Shown here: in pieces, positions 1-10,543 of the stretch | Layout: each line of letters starts with the position of its first letter | How positions within the stretch are numbered: the stretch's first letter is position 1 | Assembly: GCA_025403435.1 (NCBI GenBank) | Contig: CM046341.1 | Coordinates: 13,043,219-13,107,218, forward strand | Reading direction: 5' to 3' | From: Artocarpus heterophyllus | Taxonomy: Eukaryota > Streptophyta > Magnoliopsida > Rosales > Moraceae | DNA length: 64,000 bases | The notes under the pieces: generated by a model | Database searches by the model: none | What the model was told of the DNA's origin: nothing | The model's input: the letters and a program-made list of their open reading frames with translations, nothing else | Translations under genes and position numbers: made by a program

Positions 1-1378
1 TTTTCCCTTATTTTCTCGCGTTTTCCTTCGATTTTTCTCGCCGGAATTTGGTGGCCGCCTGTTTGGCTCTCTCTCTCTCTCTCTCTCCTCTGTATTTTTC
101 GCTCTCTCTTTGTTTGTTTGTATGTTTGTTTGGCTTTTTGGCAAAATTGGCTCTGGCAGAAAAGCACGCAACGTGAACGCGTAAACTGAACACAAACTAT
201 GGACTACCGATATTACCCTCTCACCGTTCATGTATTTACGGATTGTGCCCCCGTCTGTTCTTGTCGGTAGTGCTGCTGCCGGGTCGTTCCCTTCTAATTA
301 CTATCATACAAAGTACGTTTATACAAAGTACAAACGTAACAAACCTAGGTTTTTTATTAGCGTTCTTAAATATCATTTATTTATCAATTCTTCATTTTTC
401 TTTTTCAAAAAAATGCAGTGAGATATTATTTCTTATCAAGGAAGTTCCTATTTTTGTTGTCGAAATGAAATAAATAATATCATGCATGTAACTAAAGTAC
501 GTTGTTTTCACGATGAATTCAACTGGTAATTTTTTTAAGGTGTACGTTAATATTTAATCGATCTTATACTCACTATTGAGGTCAATTTGTGGTTTTTTTT
601 TTCCTTTTAGGGTTAATACAACTATAATTAGTATCAAATACGTATTTAAATACTAGGCATTGTAGATTTTTTTCAGTTGATTGTATTTAAGTAACTTTTT
701 CCCATATGCAGGTTTCTCCGACCAATAAATTATGTTATTTTTCATATATGCATTAGGAACACTAATTTCAGTTTGAAGATTTTTTTTTTTTAATCTCACA
801 TAAAAATTTTGTTTAATACAAATATGATGTGATTTTTTTTGACCAAAAAATGGAAATTGTAAGAAATGTAATTTTTTCAAAACTTATAAAATAAATAGCA
901 GATTTTGAAAATATTTGTAATAAATAACAGTAAATAGAAAATTTGCTGGGCAAATATTTTTTTACTTATCTATTTACTAGGAGTAAAAGAATATAGCCGT
1001 AAATTTTCTTTTTCCATCATTTACTATAAATATTTTCAAAAAATATGATATTTATTTCAAAAAATTTTAAAAATCTAACGTTTCTTTTATTGTTCCAAAT
1101 AAAAATGATGTGATAAGGTTTATAAAAACTAAGGAAACAATACACAAGCATCTATCTATATGTGCAGATGTGTATAAAAGATTTAAGCATAACATAGAAT
1201 GATAAAATGACTATCAATCAAACCGATTACTCTTTGTATTTCTAAACGAACATGATTCTACTTTTGAATTCCCATTAATTGCTTAAGTAATTGTAGTACT
1301 TAGTATTTATCGTATGTTCAAATTCTTAAATTTGGATAATTTGTTAAAATAATATTAGTGGGACATTTAATGAGTTAT
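1..1378. other. intergenic, low complexity
   Basis: I see no gene here. A (CT)n microsatellite lies at 67-87 and TGTTTG-type repeats at about 110-132. The rest is AT-rich with long T and A runs. The start of the window could be the leader of a gene lying outside it, but nothing in the sequence proves this. Confidence 0.6.
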
Positions 1379-1594
1379 AAAGTGTTTGACATGATAAGTT
1401 AGAACTCATAAATTTTAAATCGAACAGTGAAAAACTCTTACATGCTACAATAAAAAGTAAAAAAAGTTACAATAGTATAAAGTTCTCACATAATACAATA
1501 AAAAGCAAAAAATTACTATAGTATAAAACTCTCACATGCTATCTTATTTTTAACCAAAATTAAATCTGACCATAATTCTAACTCAACACACCTT
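1379..1594. mobile_element. MITE of the 'AAGCTCTCACATGCTA' family (copy a)
   Basis: An AT-rich segment of about 215 bp is bounded by imperfect inverted termini: AGTGTTTGACATGATAAGTT on the left and the complement of TTCTAACTCAACACACC on the right. Inside are tandem degenerate copies of a motif close to AGTATAAAGYTCTCACATGCTA. The same termini and motif recur at several other places in this window. It has no coding capacity. The superfamily is not proven; short inverted ends with a GTGTTTGG-like start fit a hAT-like MITE. Confidence 0.6.
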
Positions 1595-1838
1595 TTGGGA
1601 ATTACAAAAGCAACCCATGTGTCAAATCGACCACTTAAACATAGAGTATAACGCGTGACTAGTCTACCATATTATGGTCGACTACGAGGTTGTCATATAA
1701 CCATATAACCATAAGAGATAACTATGCAAGCCCGTGAGGACCAAAGTGCACTAAGTGCACTCCATTGGAGTGTTTGGAAGAAGAGTTTAAAATTTTAAAC
1801 TGCATATTGTGTAGTATATAAGAGCTTTATATTGTAAT

Positions 1839-1843
1839 ATATT
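1839..1843. repeat. target-site duplication ATATT, left copy
   Basis: These five bases directly precede the TG of the copia LTR. The same ATATT follows the CA of the other LTR at 6970-6974. A perfect 5-bp duplication is the expected product of Ty1/copia integration and fixes both element borders. Confidence 0.9.
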
Positions 1844-2406
1844 TGTTAAAAATTAAAGCAATAAGCAACAAGAAATAGAGAGAAAATTACACGCAAGATT
1901 TTATGTAAAAAAACCCTAATGAAGGGTGAAAAAACCACTGGCAGAGGAGAACAATCTACTAATCACAAAACGAATATTATAACAGTGTTTAGAGAGCTCA
2001 AATACAGAAACTCACTCACTCAATCACTCACAAACTCAAAAGAATGAGTTCTCTGTATCACTCTCAACACTATGATCTCTATGATATTTTTTGACTCTCT
2101 AATGTGACTCTCTTTTGTGACTCACAATTATGAACTATGGAGAACATGATGTATTTATATGTATGGGGACTCAAACCCTAACCCAAAATAACTCAAAAAC
2201 GCGTAAAAACGTAAAATACATTATCAGGCCTCATTGGAGCGCCGTGGCGTTGGTTTTCGGATTGGAGCACCGCGGCGCTGGTTTTTTGATTGGAGCACCG
2301 CGGTGCTGCTTTCAAGAGCCGCGACTCTGGATTGTAGCGTCGCGGCCCTGCTTTCAAGCGCTGCGGCGCTGCCTTTCTGCCACAGATTTTGGGTCACAAA
2401 ATAACA
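1844..2406 (-). repeat. copia-1 3' LTR
   Basis: This LTR of 563 bp runs TGTTA to TAACA and is homologous to 6466-6969. Read on the minus strand, it starts with the GC-rich palindrome array (2239-2369), followed by a TATA box (TATAAATA at 2152-2159) and a region rich in short GAGT/CACTC motifs. It is 59 bp longer than the 5' LTR, mostly because of an extra or longer unit in the palindrome array. Confidence 0.92.
2239..2369. repeat. phased CpG-rich palindrome array in the 3' LTR
   Basis: Six variants of the 12-bp palindrome GCGCCGCGGCGC start at 2239, 2267, 2295, 2316, 2337 and 2358, giving spacings of 28, 28, 21, 21 and 21 bp. The unit at 2295 (GCACCGCGGTGC) is a perfect palindrome. Most differences from the consensus are C-to-T or G-to-A at CpG or CHG sites, as expected from decay of methylated cytosines. 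The array lies about 80 bp upstream of the LTR TATA box on the minus strand, in the U3 enhancer position. Confidence 0.9.
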
Positions 2407-2419
2407 ATCTCCACCTTGA
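2407..2419 (-). other. copia-1 polypurine tract
   Basis: On the minus strand, AAGGTGGAGAT directly precedes the 3' LTR start TGTTAT. This is the usual plant copia second-strand primer and confirms the orientation. Confidence 0.85.
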
Positions 2420-2496
2420 CACAAAATCCACCATGAAGAACTCTAACATGTGATTAACCGAATTCTCCACCTCTTCCACAAAGCCCCAACGGGCAA

Positions 2497-3250
2497 CTAA
2501 CCGGCACGAGCATGAACACCAACCAAGTTCAAGCAATGCTCAAACTTAGCTGTAGGTAACGACTTAGTCATCATATCGACAGGATTATCATGTGTACTGA
2601 TTTTGCTCACAACAATATCACCACGAGCAACAATATCACGAACAAAGTGATAACGAACGTCAATGTGCTTCGTCCTCTCATGAAACATTTGATCTTTAGT
2701 GAGAAAAATAGCACTCTGACTGTCACACATCACCACAGAAGTCTTCAAATCTTCACTGAGTTCTCCAAATAGGCCCTTCAACCAAATAGCTTCTTTGAAA
2801 GCCTCTGTAATAGCCATATATTCTGCCTTAGTAGTAGACAAAGCAACAGTAGCCTGCAAGGTAGCCTTCCAACTGATAGCACAACCACCAACTGTAAACA
2901 CATACCCAGTAAGTGACCTCTTTTTAACTAAGTCTCCAGCATAATAAGAATCAACATATCCCACAACACCATCTCTAGTCCTCCCAAAGTGCAAACGAAC
3001 GTCAGTAGTACCACGCAAGTATCTGAGCATCCATTGCACCGCTTTCCAGTGCTCTTTACCTGGATTTGTCATGTATCTACTAACTGCACTAACTGCATAT
3101 GATAAATCTGGGCGAGAACATACCATAGCATACATGAGAGAACCTACTGCACTAGAGTATGGAACACGTGACATATACTCAATCTCATCATCTGACTGTG
3201 GAGCTAACGCAGCTGAAAGTCTGAAATGTACTGCTAACGAAGTGCTTACT
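2497..3250 (-). pseudogene. copia-1 RNase H and end of RT
   Basis: This is the C-terminal part of the copia polyprotein. The 225-residue open stretch at 2497-3174 opens with the [20 protein letters not shown] segment that links RT to RNase H. It then carries the RNase H blocks [27 protein letters not shown] and the [13 protein letters not shown] block, ending with a typical copia C-terminus. It lies in a different frame from the RT upstream. The shift is a single missing base near 3245, just after the NMQKEN segment. The domain itself looks largely intact, but it cannot be reached by translation from gag. Confidence 0.9.
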
Positions 3251-3833
3251 GGTTTTCTTTCTGCATGTTGAACCTGTGCAAAACTTTTTCGATATAGCCT
3301 TTCTGACTCAGATAAAGCTTACCTGCCTTTCTATTTCTCAAAATCTCCATGCCGAGTATCTTTTTGGCAGCCCCCAAGTTCTTCATCTCAAACTCTCTAC
3401 TGAGTTGAGCCTTTAACTTCTTAATCTCTCATTTATCCTTAGCAGCAATCAATATATTGTCAACGTATAAGAGCAAGTAAACAAATGACCTATCATCACC
3501 CTTCTTGAAGTAGACACAATTGTCATAGCTACTCCTCTTAAACTCATAAGCGATCATAAATGAGTCGAATCTCTTATGCCACTACCTAGGAGACTGTTTC
3601 AAACAATAAAGAGACTTTTTCAACAAGCAAACATAGTCTTCTTTACCTGTAATAATGAAACCCTCGGGTTGCTGCATGTAAATATCTTCCTCGAGCTCTC
3701 CATGCAAAAATGCAGTCTTCACATCTAACTGCTCAAGCTCAAGATCATGAATGGCCACAATACCAAGCAAGGCTCGAATTGAGCTATGCTTAACCACAGG
3801 AGAAAATAAATCTGTAAAGTCAATACCTAGAAC
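3251..3833 (-). pseudogene. copia-1 reverse transcriptase core (broken)
   Basis: Sequence on the minus strand reads as copia RT: LDVKTAFLHGELEEDIYM, QPEGF, LLKKSLYCLKQSPR, then a polymerase block reading YVDN rather than YVDD. In-frame stops lie at 3834-3836, 3582-3584 and 3429-3431. The second catalytic aspartate is an asparagine codon (AAT), a one-base change from GAT. This change and the stops make an active polymerase impossible here. The frame otherwise stays the same as integrase. Confidence 0.9.
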
Positions 3834-5135
3834 CTAACTGTATCCTTTTGCAACCAGTCTAGCCTTGTACCTAGCATCTTCAACTCCCGGTGTGCCTTCT
3901 TTTCTTTTAAATACCCATTTGCAGCGAACAGCTTTCTTCCCTTTGGGTAACTTCACCAAATCCCATGTGCCATTCTTATGTAGGGATTCCATCTCCTCCT
4001 GTATAGCAATCATCCACTTGCCAGAGTCAACTGAATCAACCGCCTCTGAATAGGTAGAAGGTTCTTCACCAGACTCAATACCTTCTGCCACTGATAAAGC
4101 ATAAGCCACCAAGTCGGCCTCAGCATATCTCTGTGGAGGCCTAACATCTCTCATCGACCTATCCTTAGCAATTGAGTACTGTGGTGGCGGCGGTGATGGC
4201 GATTGGAAAGCACTATCGCCTTGACTCTCTGAACTTGACTGGGAAGTAGAATCGGATGATGTACTTGTCTCTATTTGAAACTCCACCTGTTTGCTAGATC
4301 TATCGCGATCAATATCACTAGACCCTATAGTAGATGTCTCACGTAACATGGAAGTCTCATCAAACACAACATCTCTACTGATAATAACTTTCTTGGTTTC
4401 CGGGCACCATAACTTATAGCCTTTAACACCAGGCTTGTAACCAAGAAATATACACATCATGGATCTAGGCTCCAATTTTTCATTGTCGACATGAGCATAA
4501 ACAGGACAGCCAAAAATTCTTAAATTTGAGTAATCTGCAGGTTCTCCTGACCACATATCTTGTGGTGTCTTCTTGTTAATAGCGATGGAAGGAGAGCGAT
4601 TGACCAAATAGCAAGCTGTAGAAGCGGCTTCAGCCCAAAATGACTTAGGTAGCCCAGCATTAGAAAGTATGCAGCATACTTTCTCCATCAATGTCTTGTT
4701 CATCCTTTCGGCCACACCATTTTGCTGCAGAGTACGTCGGACTGTTAAGTCCCTCAGAATTCCCTCTGATTTACAGAAGGTATTAAATTCATTTGAATAA
4801 AACCCCAAGCCATTATCAATGCGGAGACGTTTAACTGACTTACCGGTCTGCTTTTCTATTATGGTCTTCCAATCTTTGAATGTAGCAAAGACATCATTCT
4901 TCTGCTTCAAAAAGAATGTCCATAATTTTCTGGAGTAGTCGTCAATGATAGTAAGCATATAATTAGCACCACCATAAGAAGGAACAGTAGACGGTCCCCA
5001 AAGGTCAGAATGAACATACTCCAAAATATCTTTTGTGTTGTGAATGCCTTTGCCAAATCGAACTCTCTTCTACTTTCCAAAAACACAGTGCTCACAGAAC
5101 TCCATCTTACCTGTGCACTGTCCATTAAGGAGCCC
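3834..5135 (-). pseudogene. copia-1 integrase
   Basis: The open stretch 3834-5024 (396 residues) covers the integrase core: HSDLWGPSTVPSYGG, DDYSRKLWTFFLK, the LRIDNGLGFYSNEF block, and the QQNGVAERMNKTLMEK block with the catalytic glutamate. It continues through the GKY-type region (IFGCPVYAHV, CIFLGYKPGVKGYKLW) into a Ser-rich linker and the start of RT (WVFKRKEG, ARLVAKGYS). The HHCC zinc-binding part is upstream at about 5030-5240 (MRLGHMSELGMAEL, EFCEHCVFGK), interrupted by stops at 5136-5138 and 5070-5072. The catalytic core residues appear preserved. Confidence 0.92.
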
Positions 5136-5729
5136 TCACTTACTCAGTTCTGCCATCCCAAGCTCACTCATATGCCCCAGTCGCATATGCCATGCCTTAG
5201 TGAGATCATCATCAGACATAGTGGCAGTAGTAACTTTTGCATCACCAACAACTGTAGTACCCTGCAGAACATACAAACTAGCAGTCTTCTTTTGTGCTTT
5301 CATCATCACAAGAGCGCCTTTACTGATTTTCAGAACTCCACCTTCACCAGTGTACTTGTACCCTTTAGCATCAAGAGTACCTAAGGAAATTAAATTCCTC
5401 TTAAGATCGGAGACATGCCTCACATCACCTAATGTCCTCACTATGCCATTATGCATTTTAATTCTGATAGTACCAATACCAGCAACTTTGCATGGGGCGT
5501 TGTTTCCCATCAAAACAGAGCCCTTAAGAACCGTTTCATATGTTGAAAACCAGTCCCGGTTGGGACACATATGAAACGTACATGCAGAGTCAAGAACCCA
5601 TTCCTCACAGGGTTTAGAATCACCATCAGAAATTACCAAAAGCTCACCACCAGAGCCTTCTTCAATGACACTAGCCTCACCAGCATCTGGTTTCTTCCCC
5701 TTCTGATTTTCAGCCCTCTTGTTTTTATT
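5136..5729 (-). pseudogene. copia-1 aspartic protease
   Basis: This is the retroviral-type aspartic protease of the copia polyprotein, which would cut Gag-Pol inside the virus-like particle. The active-site segment WVLDSACTFHMCPNRDWF starts about 45 codons after the gag stop. It is followed by the MGNNAPCKVAGIGTIRIKM and VRHVSDLKRNLISLGTLDAKG blocks that are standard for plant copia proteases. It shares the frame of gag and integrase and is bounded by TAG at 5730 and TGA at 5136. The active-site triplet is D-S-A, an accepted variant of D-S/T-G in this group. Confidence 0.9.
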
Positions 5730-6431
5730 CTACAGCTTATAACACTCAGTTTTAATGTGCCTTTTCTTCTTGCAATAGTTACAGTACTTTTCCTTATTTA
5801 TGGATTTAGACCTACCTCTAATCTCAGTCCCAGAACTTCTCTCTTGGGTTCTACCTCTAACAACTAGACCCTCTCCTTGTGTTTCAGATCTAGTAACTAA
5901 CTGCTTCATCTTTTCTTTAGAAAATAAAGCCTCATAAACCTCATCTAGGGTAAGAGTGTCCCGACTATACAAGATAGTATCCCTAAATGTGGCATATGAT
6001 GAAGGCAGTGAACATAATAAAATTAACCCAAGGTCTTCTTCATCATACTTAACTTCCATAGCCTCCAAATCAGACACAATCTCCTTAAACACAGTTAAGT
6101 GATCCTCAAGAGACGTACCTTCAGACATTCGGTGAGAGTATAGACGCTGCTTTAAATGAAGTTTGCTAGTAAGACTCTTGGTCATGCATAATTGCTCCAG
6201 CTTGAGCCACAAAGCAGCAGCAGTCTTCTCCTTCAGTACATCCTGCAAAATCTGATTTGACAGATGAAGGTGTATTTGGGACAAAGCCTTTCGGTCCTTA
6301 CGCTCCTTTTCCTCCTTCGACCATGATGAGGGCATCTTATCGAAACCCAATAGCGCATCATCAAGGTCCATCTGCGCCAGAACAGCCCGCATCTTCACTT
6401 GCCATAGAGAAAACCTCGTTGTACGATCCAA
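5730..6431 (-). pseudogene. copia-1 Gag with CCHC zinc knuckle
   Basis: This is a 233-residue capsid/nucleocapsid protein of the plant copia type. The N-terminal UBN2-like domain begins FSLWQVKMRAVLAQMDLDDA and includes LWLKLEQLCMTKSLTSKLHL and LPSSYATFRD. Near the C-terminus is a zinc knuckle C-N-Y-C-x4-H-x4-C. The open frame begins without an ATG; the first in-frame ATG is at residue 14 and an in-frame TGA lies just upstream, so the original start is lost or altered. It ends at TAG (5730-5732), after which the same frame continues into protease. Confidence 0.9.
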
Positions 6432-6451
6432 TATTGCAAATCAAAGCCAAA

Positions 6452-6463
6452 GCTCTGATACCA
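6452..6463 (-). other. copia-1 primer binding site (tRNA-iMet)
   Basis: On the minus strand TGGTATCAGAGC lies two bases inside the 5' LTR. It is complementary to the 3' end of plant initiator methionine tRNA, the standard primer for plant copia elements. Confidence 0.9.
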
Positions 6464-6758
6464 CTTGTTAGAAATCAAAGCAATAAGCAATAAGAAATAG
6501 AGATAAAATTGCACACAAGATTTACTTGAAAAAACCCTAATGAAGGGCAGAGGAGAAGCAATCCACTAATCACAAAACGGAAATTACAACGGTGTTTAGA
6601 GTGCTCAAATACAGAAATTCACTCACTCAATCACTCACAAACTCACAAGACTGAGTTCTCTGTATCACTCTCAACACTATGATCTCTATGAAATTTTGTG
6701 ACTCTCTAATGTGACTCTCTTTTGTGACTCACAATTATGAACTATGGAGAATATGATG

Positions 6759-6766
6759 TATTTATA
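6759..6766 (-). promoter_or_regulatory. TATA box of the copia-1 5' LTR promoter
   Basis: TATAAATA on the minus strand sits about 70 bp downstream of the palindrome array and upstream of the presumed R region. The homologous box in the 3' LTR is at 2152-2159. Confidence 0.7.
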
Positions 6767-6835
6767 TATATGGGGACTAAAACCCTAACCCAAAATAACC
6801 CAAAAACGCAAAATACATTATCAGGCCTCATTGGA

Positions 6836-6932
6836 GCGCTGCGGTGCTGCTTTTCTAGCGCCGCGGCGCTTGAAAGCAGCGCCGCGGCTCTGGATTGTAG
6901 CGCCGCGGCCCTGCTTTCAAGCGCCGCGGCGC
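6836..6932. repeat. phased CpG-rich palindrome array in the 5' LTR
   Basis: Five 12-bp units start at 6836, 6858, 6879, 6900 and 6921, giving spacings of 22, 21, 21 and 21 bp. Units at 6858 and 6921 are exactly GCGCCGCGGCGC, a perfect palindrome with a central CCGCGG. The spacers are TTGAAAGCAG, CTGGATTGTA and CTGCTTTCAA; the first and last are reverse complements of each other. Confidence 0.92.
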
Positions 6933-7292
6933 TGCCTTACTGCCACAGATTTTAGGTCACAAAATAACAATATTTTTGCTTTATATTATAACATATAAGA
7001 GTTTACATTGTTATGATAAAAACTCTAAAGTTTAAACAGCTCTCCAAGACATCCTACATATTCTTACTCGACTAGAACATAAAATTGACAACATTCATTA
7101 ATGACAACTAAATCTTAATATTTATTAACGACAACTAAATCTTAATGTCAACAATAATCATGAGATATTAATGTAAGAAAAGCTTCACATTGATATTTAC
7201 AACTTTACCAGCGGAAAATCCAATCATATCCTGAGACCAATATTCATTTTTATTTGAGTTAACATCATTACAACATCATTCACTCAAGTTTA

Positions 7293-7402
7293 AGAGTGTA
7301 TTTGAAAAACAAGTTAGAACTTATTAGTTTCAATTGTCTATAATGTAAAACTTTCACGTGTTTTAGTATTTAAGTTCCAACTTTCTTCTCGAACACTCTT
7401 TA
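7293..7402. mobile_element. short MITE (copy c)
   Basis: The ends AGAGTGTATTTGAAAAACAA and the complement of CTTCTCGAACACTCTTT form imperfect inverted repeats. The adjoining GTTAGAAC and GTTCCAAC segments pair as well. The internal motif TAATGTAAAACTTTCACGTG is a degenerate form of the family motif. Confidence 0.6.
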
Positions 7403-10374
7403 ACTAACTCAAGATAACGACTACCACTAGATCAAGGCCTATGATGATGCTAAGAGAATCGTAAAACCCCTTCTAAACCGTATCTTCTTTCTATTATAAA
7501 AATATATGTTTTATGAGATTATGTACGCCTTTTTAGTCATCAATCACTCTGTTGATTTGAGCGTTAGATTGCCAATGCTTGTTTTGTATGGTTTTTTCTC
7601 ACTCTAGTTCTTCGTACCTTTTTTTTCTCCGGCGATTAGACTCATGGTCATGGTGCTAACATGATTAAAGCCTCTTTGAAAATTTAATTGTAGATTTACA
7701 ATGCATTAACAAGAAAGAATGAACAATTAAACCACATATAACTCAATCATAAAATAAAAGTATTTAAAATGGAAACTTATAACCTTAGTAACCTTATCTT
7801 ATAATAATATATTTTTAACTAAAAATTTTAATGGTGATAACACCACTTTTGCTAAGTATTTATTTTTGCATTTTTGTTTGGGTAAGTTGGAAGACATTTT
7901 CGGTCGCTTGTGAACACACTATCAGGTGACAGTAACACAAAAATAAATAAATCGAATGTATAGACCACCTTTGAAAGCTCATTTTATACGCCAATGAGTA
8001 AATGATTTTAACATTTTTAAGCCAAAAAATATAAAATATTTATCTGTTGCTAATTGTGCATGCTCGCAAATAAATAAAATAAATAAATTACACTACTTAA
8101 CTTACAAAGTATTTGGCAATTACCATGAGTGACATGCTACGAACCACGACTGCTTCTATTCAAACTGCTACTATTCAAACTTAACAAAAGAAAGTTACCA
8201 AAGTAAAACGTAATAAAAGATAAATCAGATTTAGGATCATGGTAAATTTTCTGGCCCCATTAGTTTTTGTTCTCAGAATTTTTGAAAATATTTTTACACA
8301 TTTTTTAAAGCAAAAATTTTAAAAATACTCTCAGTATAATTTTTAAAAAATTTTATTTTTTAAAACAAAAATATTTTTACTTATTTAAAAATAATATCAA
8401 ACGGTCCTCTTTTTTTAAATGCATTGGCAAATGTTATTGTTTTTTCTTACAAGAATGTTATCAATGTATAACATGTTGCTTTGCTTAAAATTCCGTGCGT
8501 GTATGGTAAGATTGTAGGCCTGTCATTTTTACTACGATAGGTCTTTTTTTTTTTTCTTTTTGAACAAATGATTGTTCTTCAAATTAAGGTACAATAATAA
8601 CAGTTTGACCACATATGGTAGAAAAAAGAAGAAAAGAGGCTAGGGAAGCAATTATATATGTGGCTGGCTCCCATGCAACGTCTCAAAGGATATTAACAAA
8701 AATAAAGCTAATTTAATCCATTTAATAGGGTATCCGAGAACGGTTAGAACTAAAACTATTAGTTTGATATCAGTAATATATGAGAGCTTTATACTATAGT
8801 AATTTTTTTATTTTTTTTAGTGTGACTATTGAAAGCTTTTTGGGTTCCAATTGAGATGCTAAATTAAGGCTAAATTCTATAACAAATATTTTACTCCACT
8901 TGCCGGACAGACAAAAAAAAAAAACAATTATGTGCTGTATAATCTTAAAAATGTGTGAATTCCTTTTAGAAAAAAAAAAAAAAACCGTGCGAGCCACAGG
9001 ATTTAAAAATGAGCTTTAAAGAAAAACACACAATTTAAAAATTCACATGATTCTTTTCCTACTAGAGCAAACTATTTCTAGAAAAACCACCGGACATAAT
9101 CATTTACCTAGCCATTATTTTCAAATTTCATTCCCTACTTATTGCTTACTTATAATATTTATTATTGTGCTTTTGATTGTAAAAAAGACCTAGTAAAGTA
9201 AACACCTTTAATATAACACAATAATAGTATAATAAACTCTCAGAAATGATCATAGCATGGATGAATAAAACTAGGCAAAAAAATTCATTTCATGACTTCA
9301 ACTTTAATCTCAACTTACATTCCTCCTAATTAATTTAGATAGAGTAATTCACGAGTTTATTTCAGTTGGTACAATTAGTTGAGAATAATTAAGTAAACTT
9401 ATTAAGTAATAAGTTAAGATATGAAGCCCCAAATTAAGTAGAGCTTGATATTGCTAACTTTCAAAACTTCTTTTGAAAAAAAAAAAAAAAAAAACAGCAA
9501 CAACAACAACAACAAAAAATAAAAGAACCTTGCCATTTTTTTACGTGTTTGTAAGGAGAATTTTAAATAAAACAAATATTGTATATTTTTACTTCAATAT
9601 TGAATATAAAGATGGATTCATACGTGATAGATAATATTGATTTAAATCGAGTGGCAATGATTGATCCGCTCTAAATTTATAGTCAAGAGCACGCAATGCA
9701 ACATGTGATCGAGATCACATGAGTCTCCTTCTGTTGATCGGTGATTTAGAGGAGGAGAATCCCTTTGAAAACTCATGACGGAGTTCAATGGGTGATTCCT
9801 TTATAGGTTTTTTTTCTTAAAGGGATTCCATTCTATAATTTCCCGTTATAAAACGTTAGAAAAAACAATAAAATAAAATAAAATAAAAGTTGAGGAAATG
9901 TATTTATAAATGAGAAAATAGTCTTATAAAACTATCATTTTGAAAGAAAAATAACAAGACCGAAGAGAGAAGATTAAATTTAATACAAGATAGTTATTTA
10001 ATAATAACTAAATATCTTAGAGGAGTATATGTATGAACTTAAAAACTCAACATTGAAACATCAAGTATGAAGCTAATATATGAAAAGTCTTCTTCTTCAT
10101 CATCATCATCTTCTTCTTCTTCTTCTTCTTCTTCTTCTTCTTCTCTTTTTTACTTGGAGGTGGGGATAAGCTGAACTTTTCATTTGGTGAAGTCGGATGT
10201 GGTTTTATTGTTAGGTTATGCCTGAAACCAATTTTTCTCTATAGAGAGAAAAATACATTTAACTAAAGAGAGAAAAAAATTCTCATTATTTTGTTGACAA
10301 AGTTATATGTATTTATTTCAAATTTACTTTCTTTCCCTATTGGCACCACGAGAGCTTGTTTATTATGTTTTATA

Positions 10375-10543
10375 GGCCGTTTGAAAGAAAAATTGGAACC
10401 AACAGTTTTGGTTTGAGAACTGTAGCATATGAGAGCCTTACACTGTAGGCTGTAGCAACTTTTTACATTTTATTATAACATTTGAGAGTTTTACATTATT
10501 CACAGTTGTGATTGATGGTTCCAACCATTCTTCCAAATAGCCC
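10375..10543. mobile_element. MITE (copy d)
   Basis: The inverted ends are GGCCGTTTGAAAGAAAAATT and the complement of CCATTCTTCCAAATAGCCC, with GGAACCA and TGGTTCC just inside. The internal sequence contains TGTAGCATATGAGAGCCTTA and a second diverged copy (ATAACATTTGAGAGTTTTAC). About 170 bp long, non-coding, same family as copies a to c. Confidence 0.65.

Larger units (their letters stand above)
1844..6969 (-). mobile_element. Ty1/copia LTR retrotransposon, full length, defective (copia-1)
   Basis: This is a complete 5,126-bp element with two LTRs, a tRNA-iMet primer site, gag, protease, integrase, RT, RNase H and a polypurine tract, all on the minus strand. The domain order (integrase before RT) defines Ty1/copia. 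The gag and PPT resemble the Tnt1/Tork group. The coding region is one frame broken by six in-frame stops (at 5730, 5136, 5070, 3834, 3582 and 3429) and one frameshift near 3245, so the copy is dead. The LTRs differ in length (563 versus 504 bp) and at many bases, so the insertion is not recent. A perfect ATATT duplication flanks it. Confidence 0.95.
6466..6969 (-). repeat. copia-1 5' LTR
   Basis: This 504-bp LTR runs TGTTA to TAACA and matches 1844-2406. On the minus strand it has a five-unit palindrome array (6836-6932), then TATAAATA at 6759-6766, and a transcribed part rich in GAGTGA-type motifs. It ends next to the primer binding site. Confidence 0.92.
1768..7054. mobile_element. MITE (copy b) split by a copia insertion
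   Basis: The left half is 1768-1843 and the right half 6970-7054. The left end (GTGTTTGGAAGAAGAGTTTAAA) is matched in inverse orientation by the right end (TTTAAACAGCTCTCCAAGAC). The halves carry the AGAGCTTTATATTGTAATAT and ATATAAGAGTTTACATTG signature of this MITE family. Removing the copia element and one target duplication leaves a MITE of about 155 bp, so the MITE was there first. Confidence 0.6.

Noticed and set aside
8..193. Arg/Glu-rich minus-strand frame at the window edge
   Set aside because: Composed mainly of the translated CT/GA and TTTG repeats; no domain.
2130..2453. 107-codon plus-strand frame and its minus-strand counterparts across the GC-rich part of the copia LTR
   Set aside because: They fall on the palindrome array of the LTR; their amino-acid repeats come from the repeated DNA unit.
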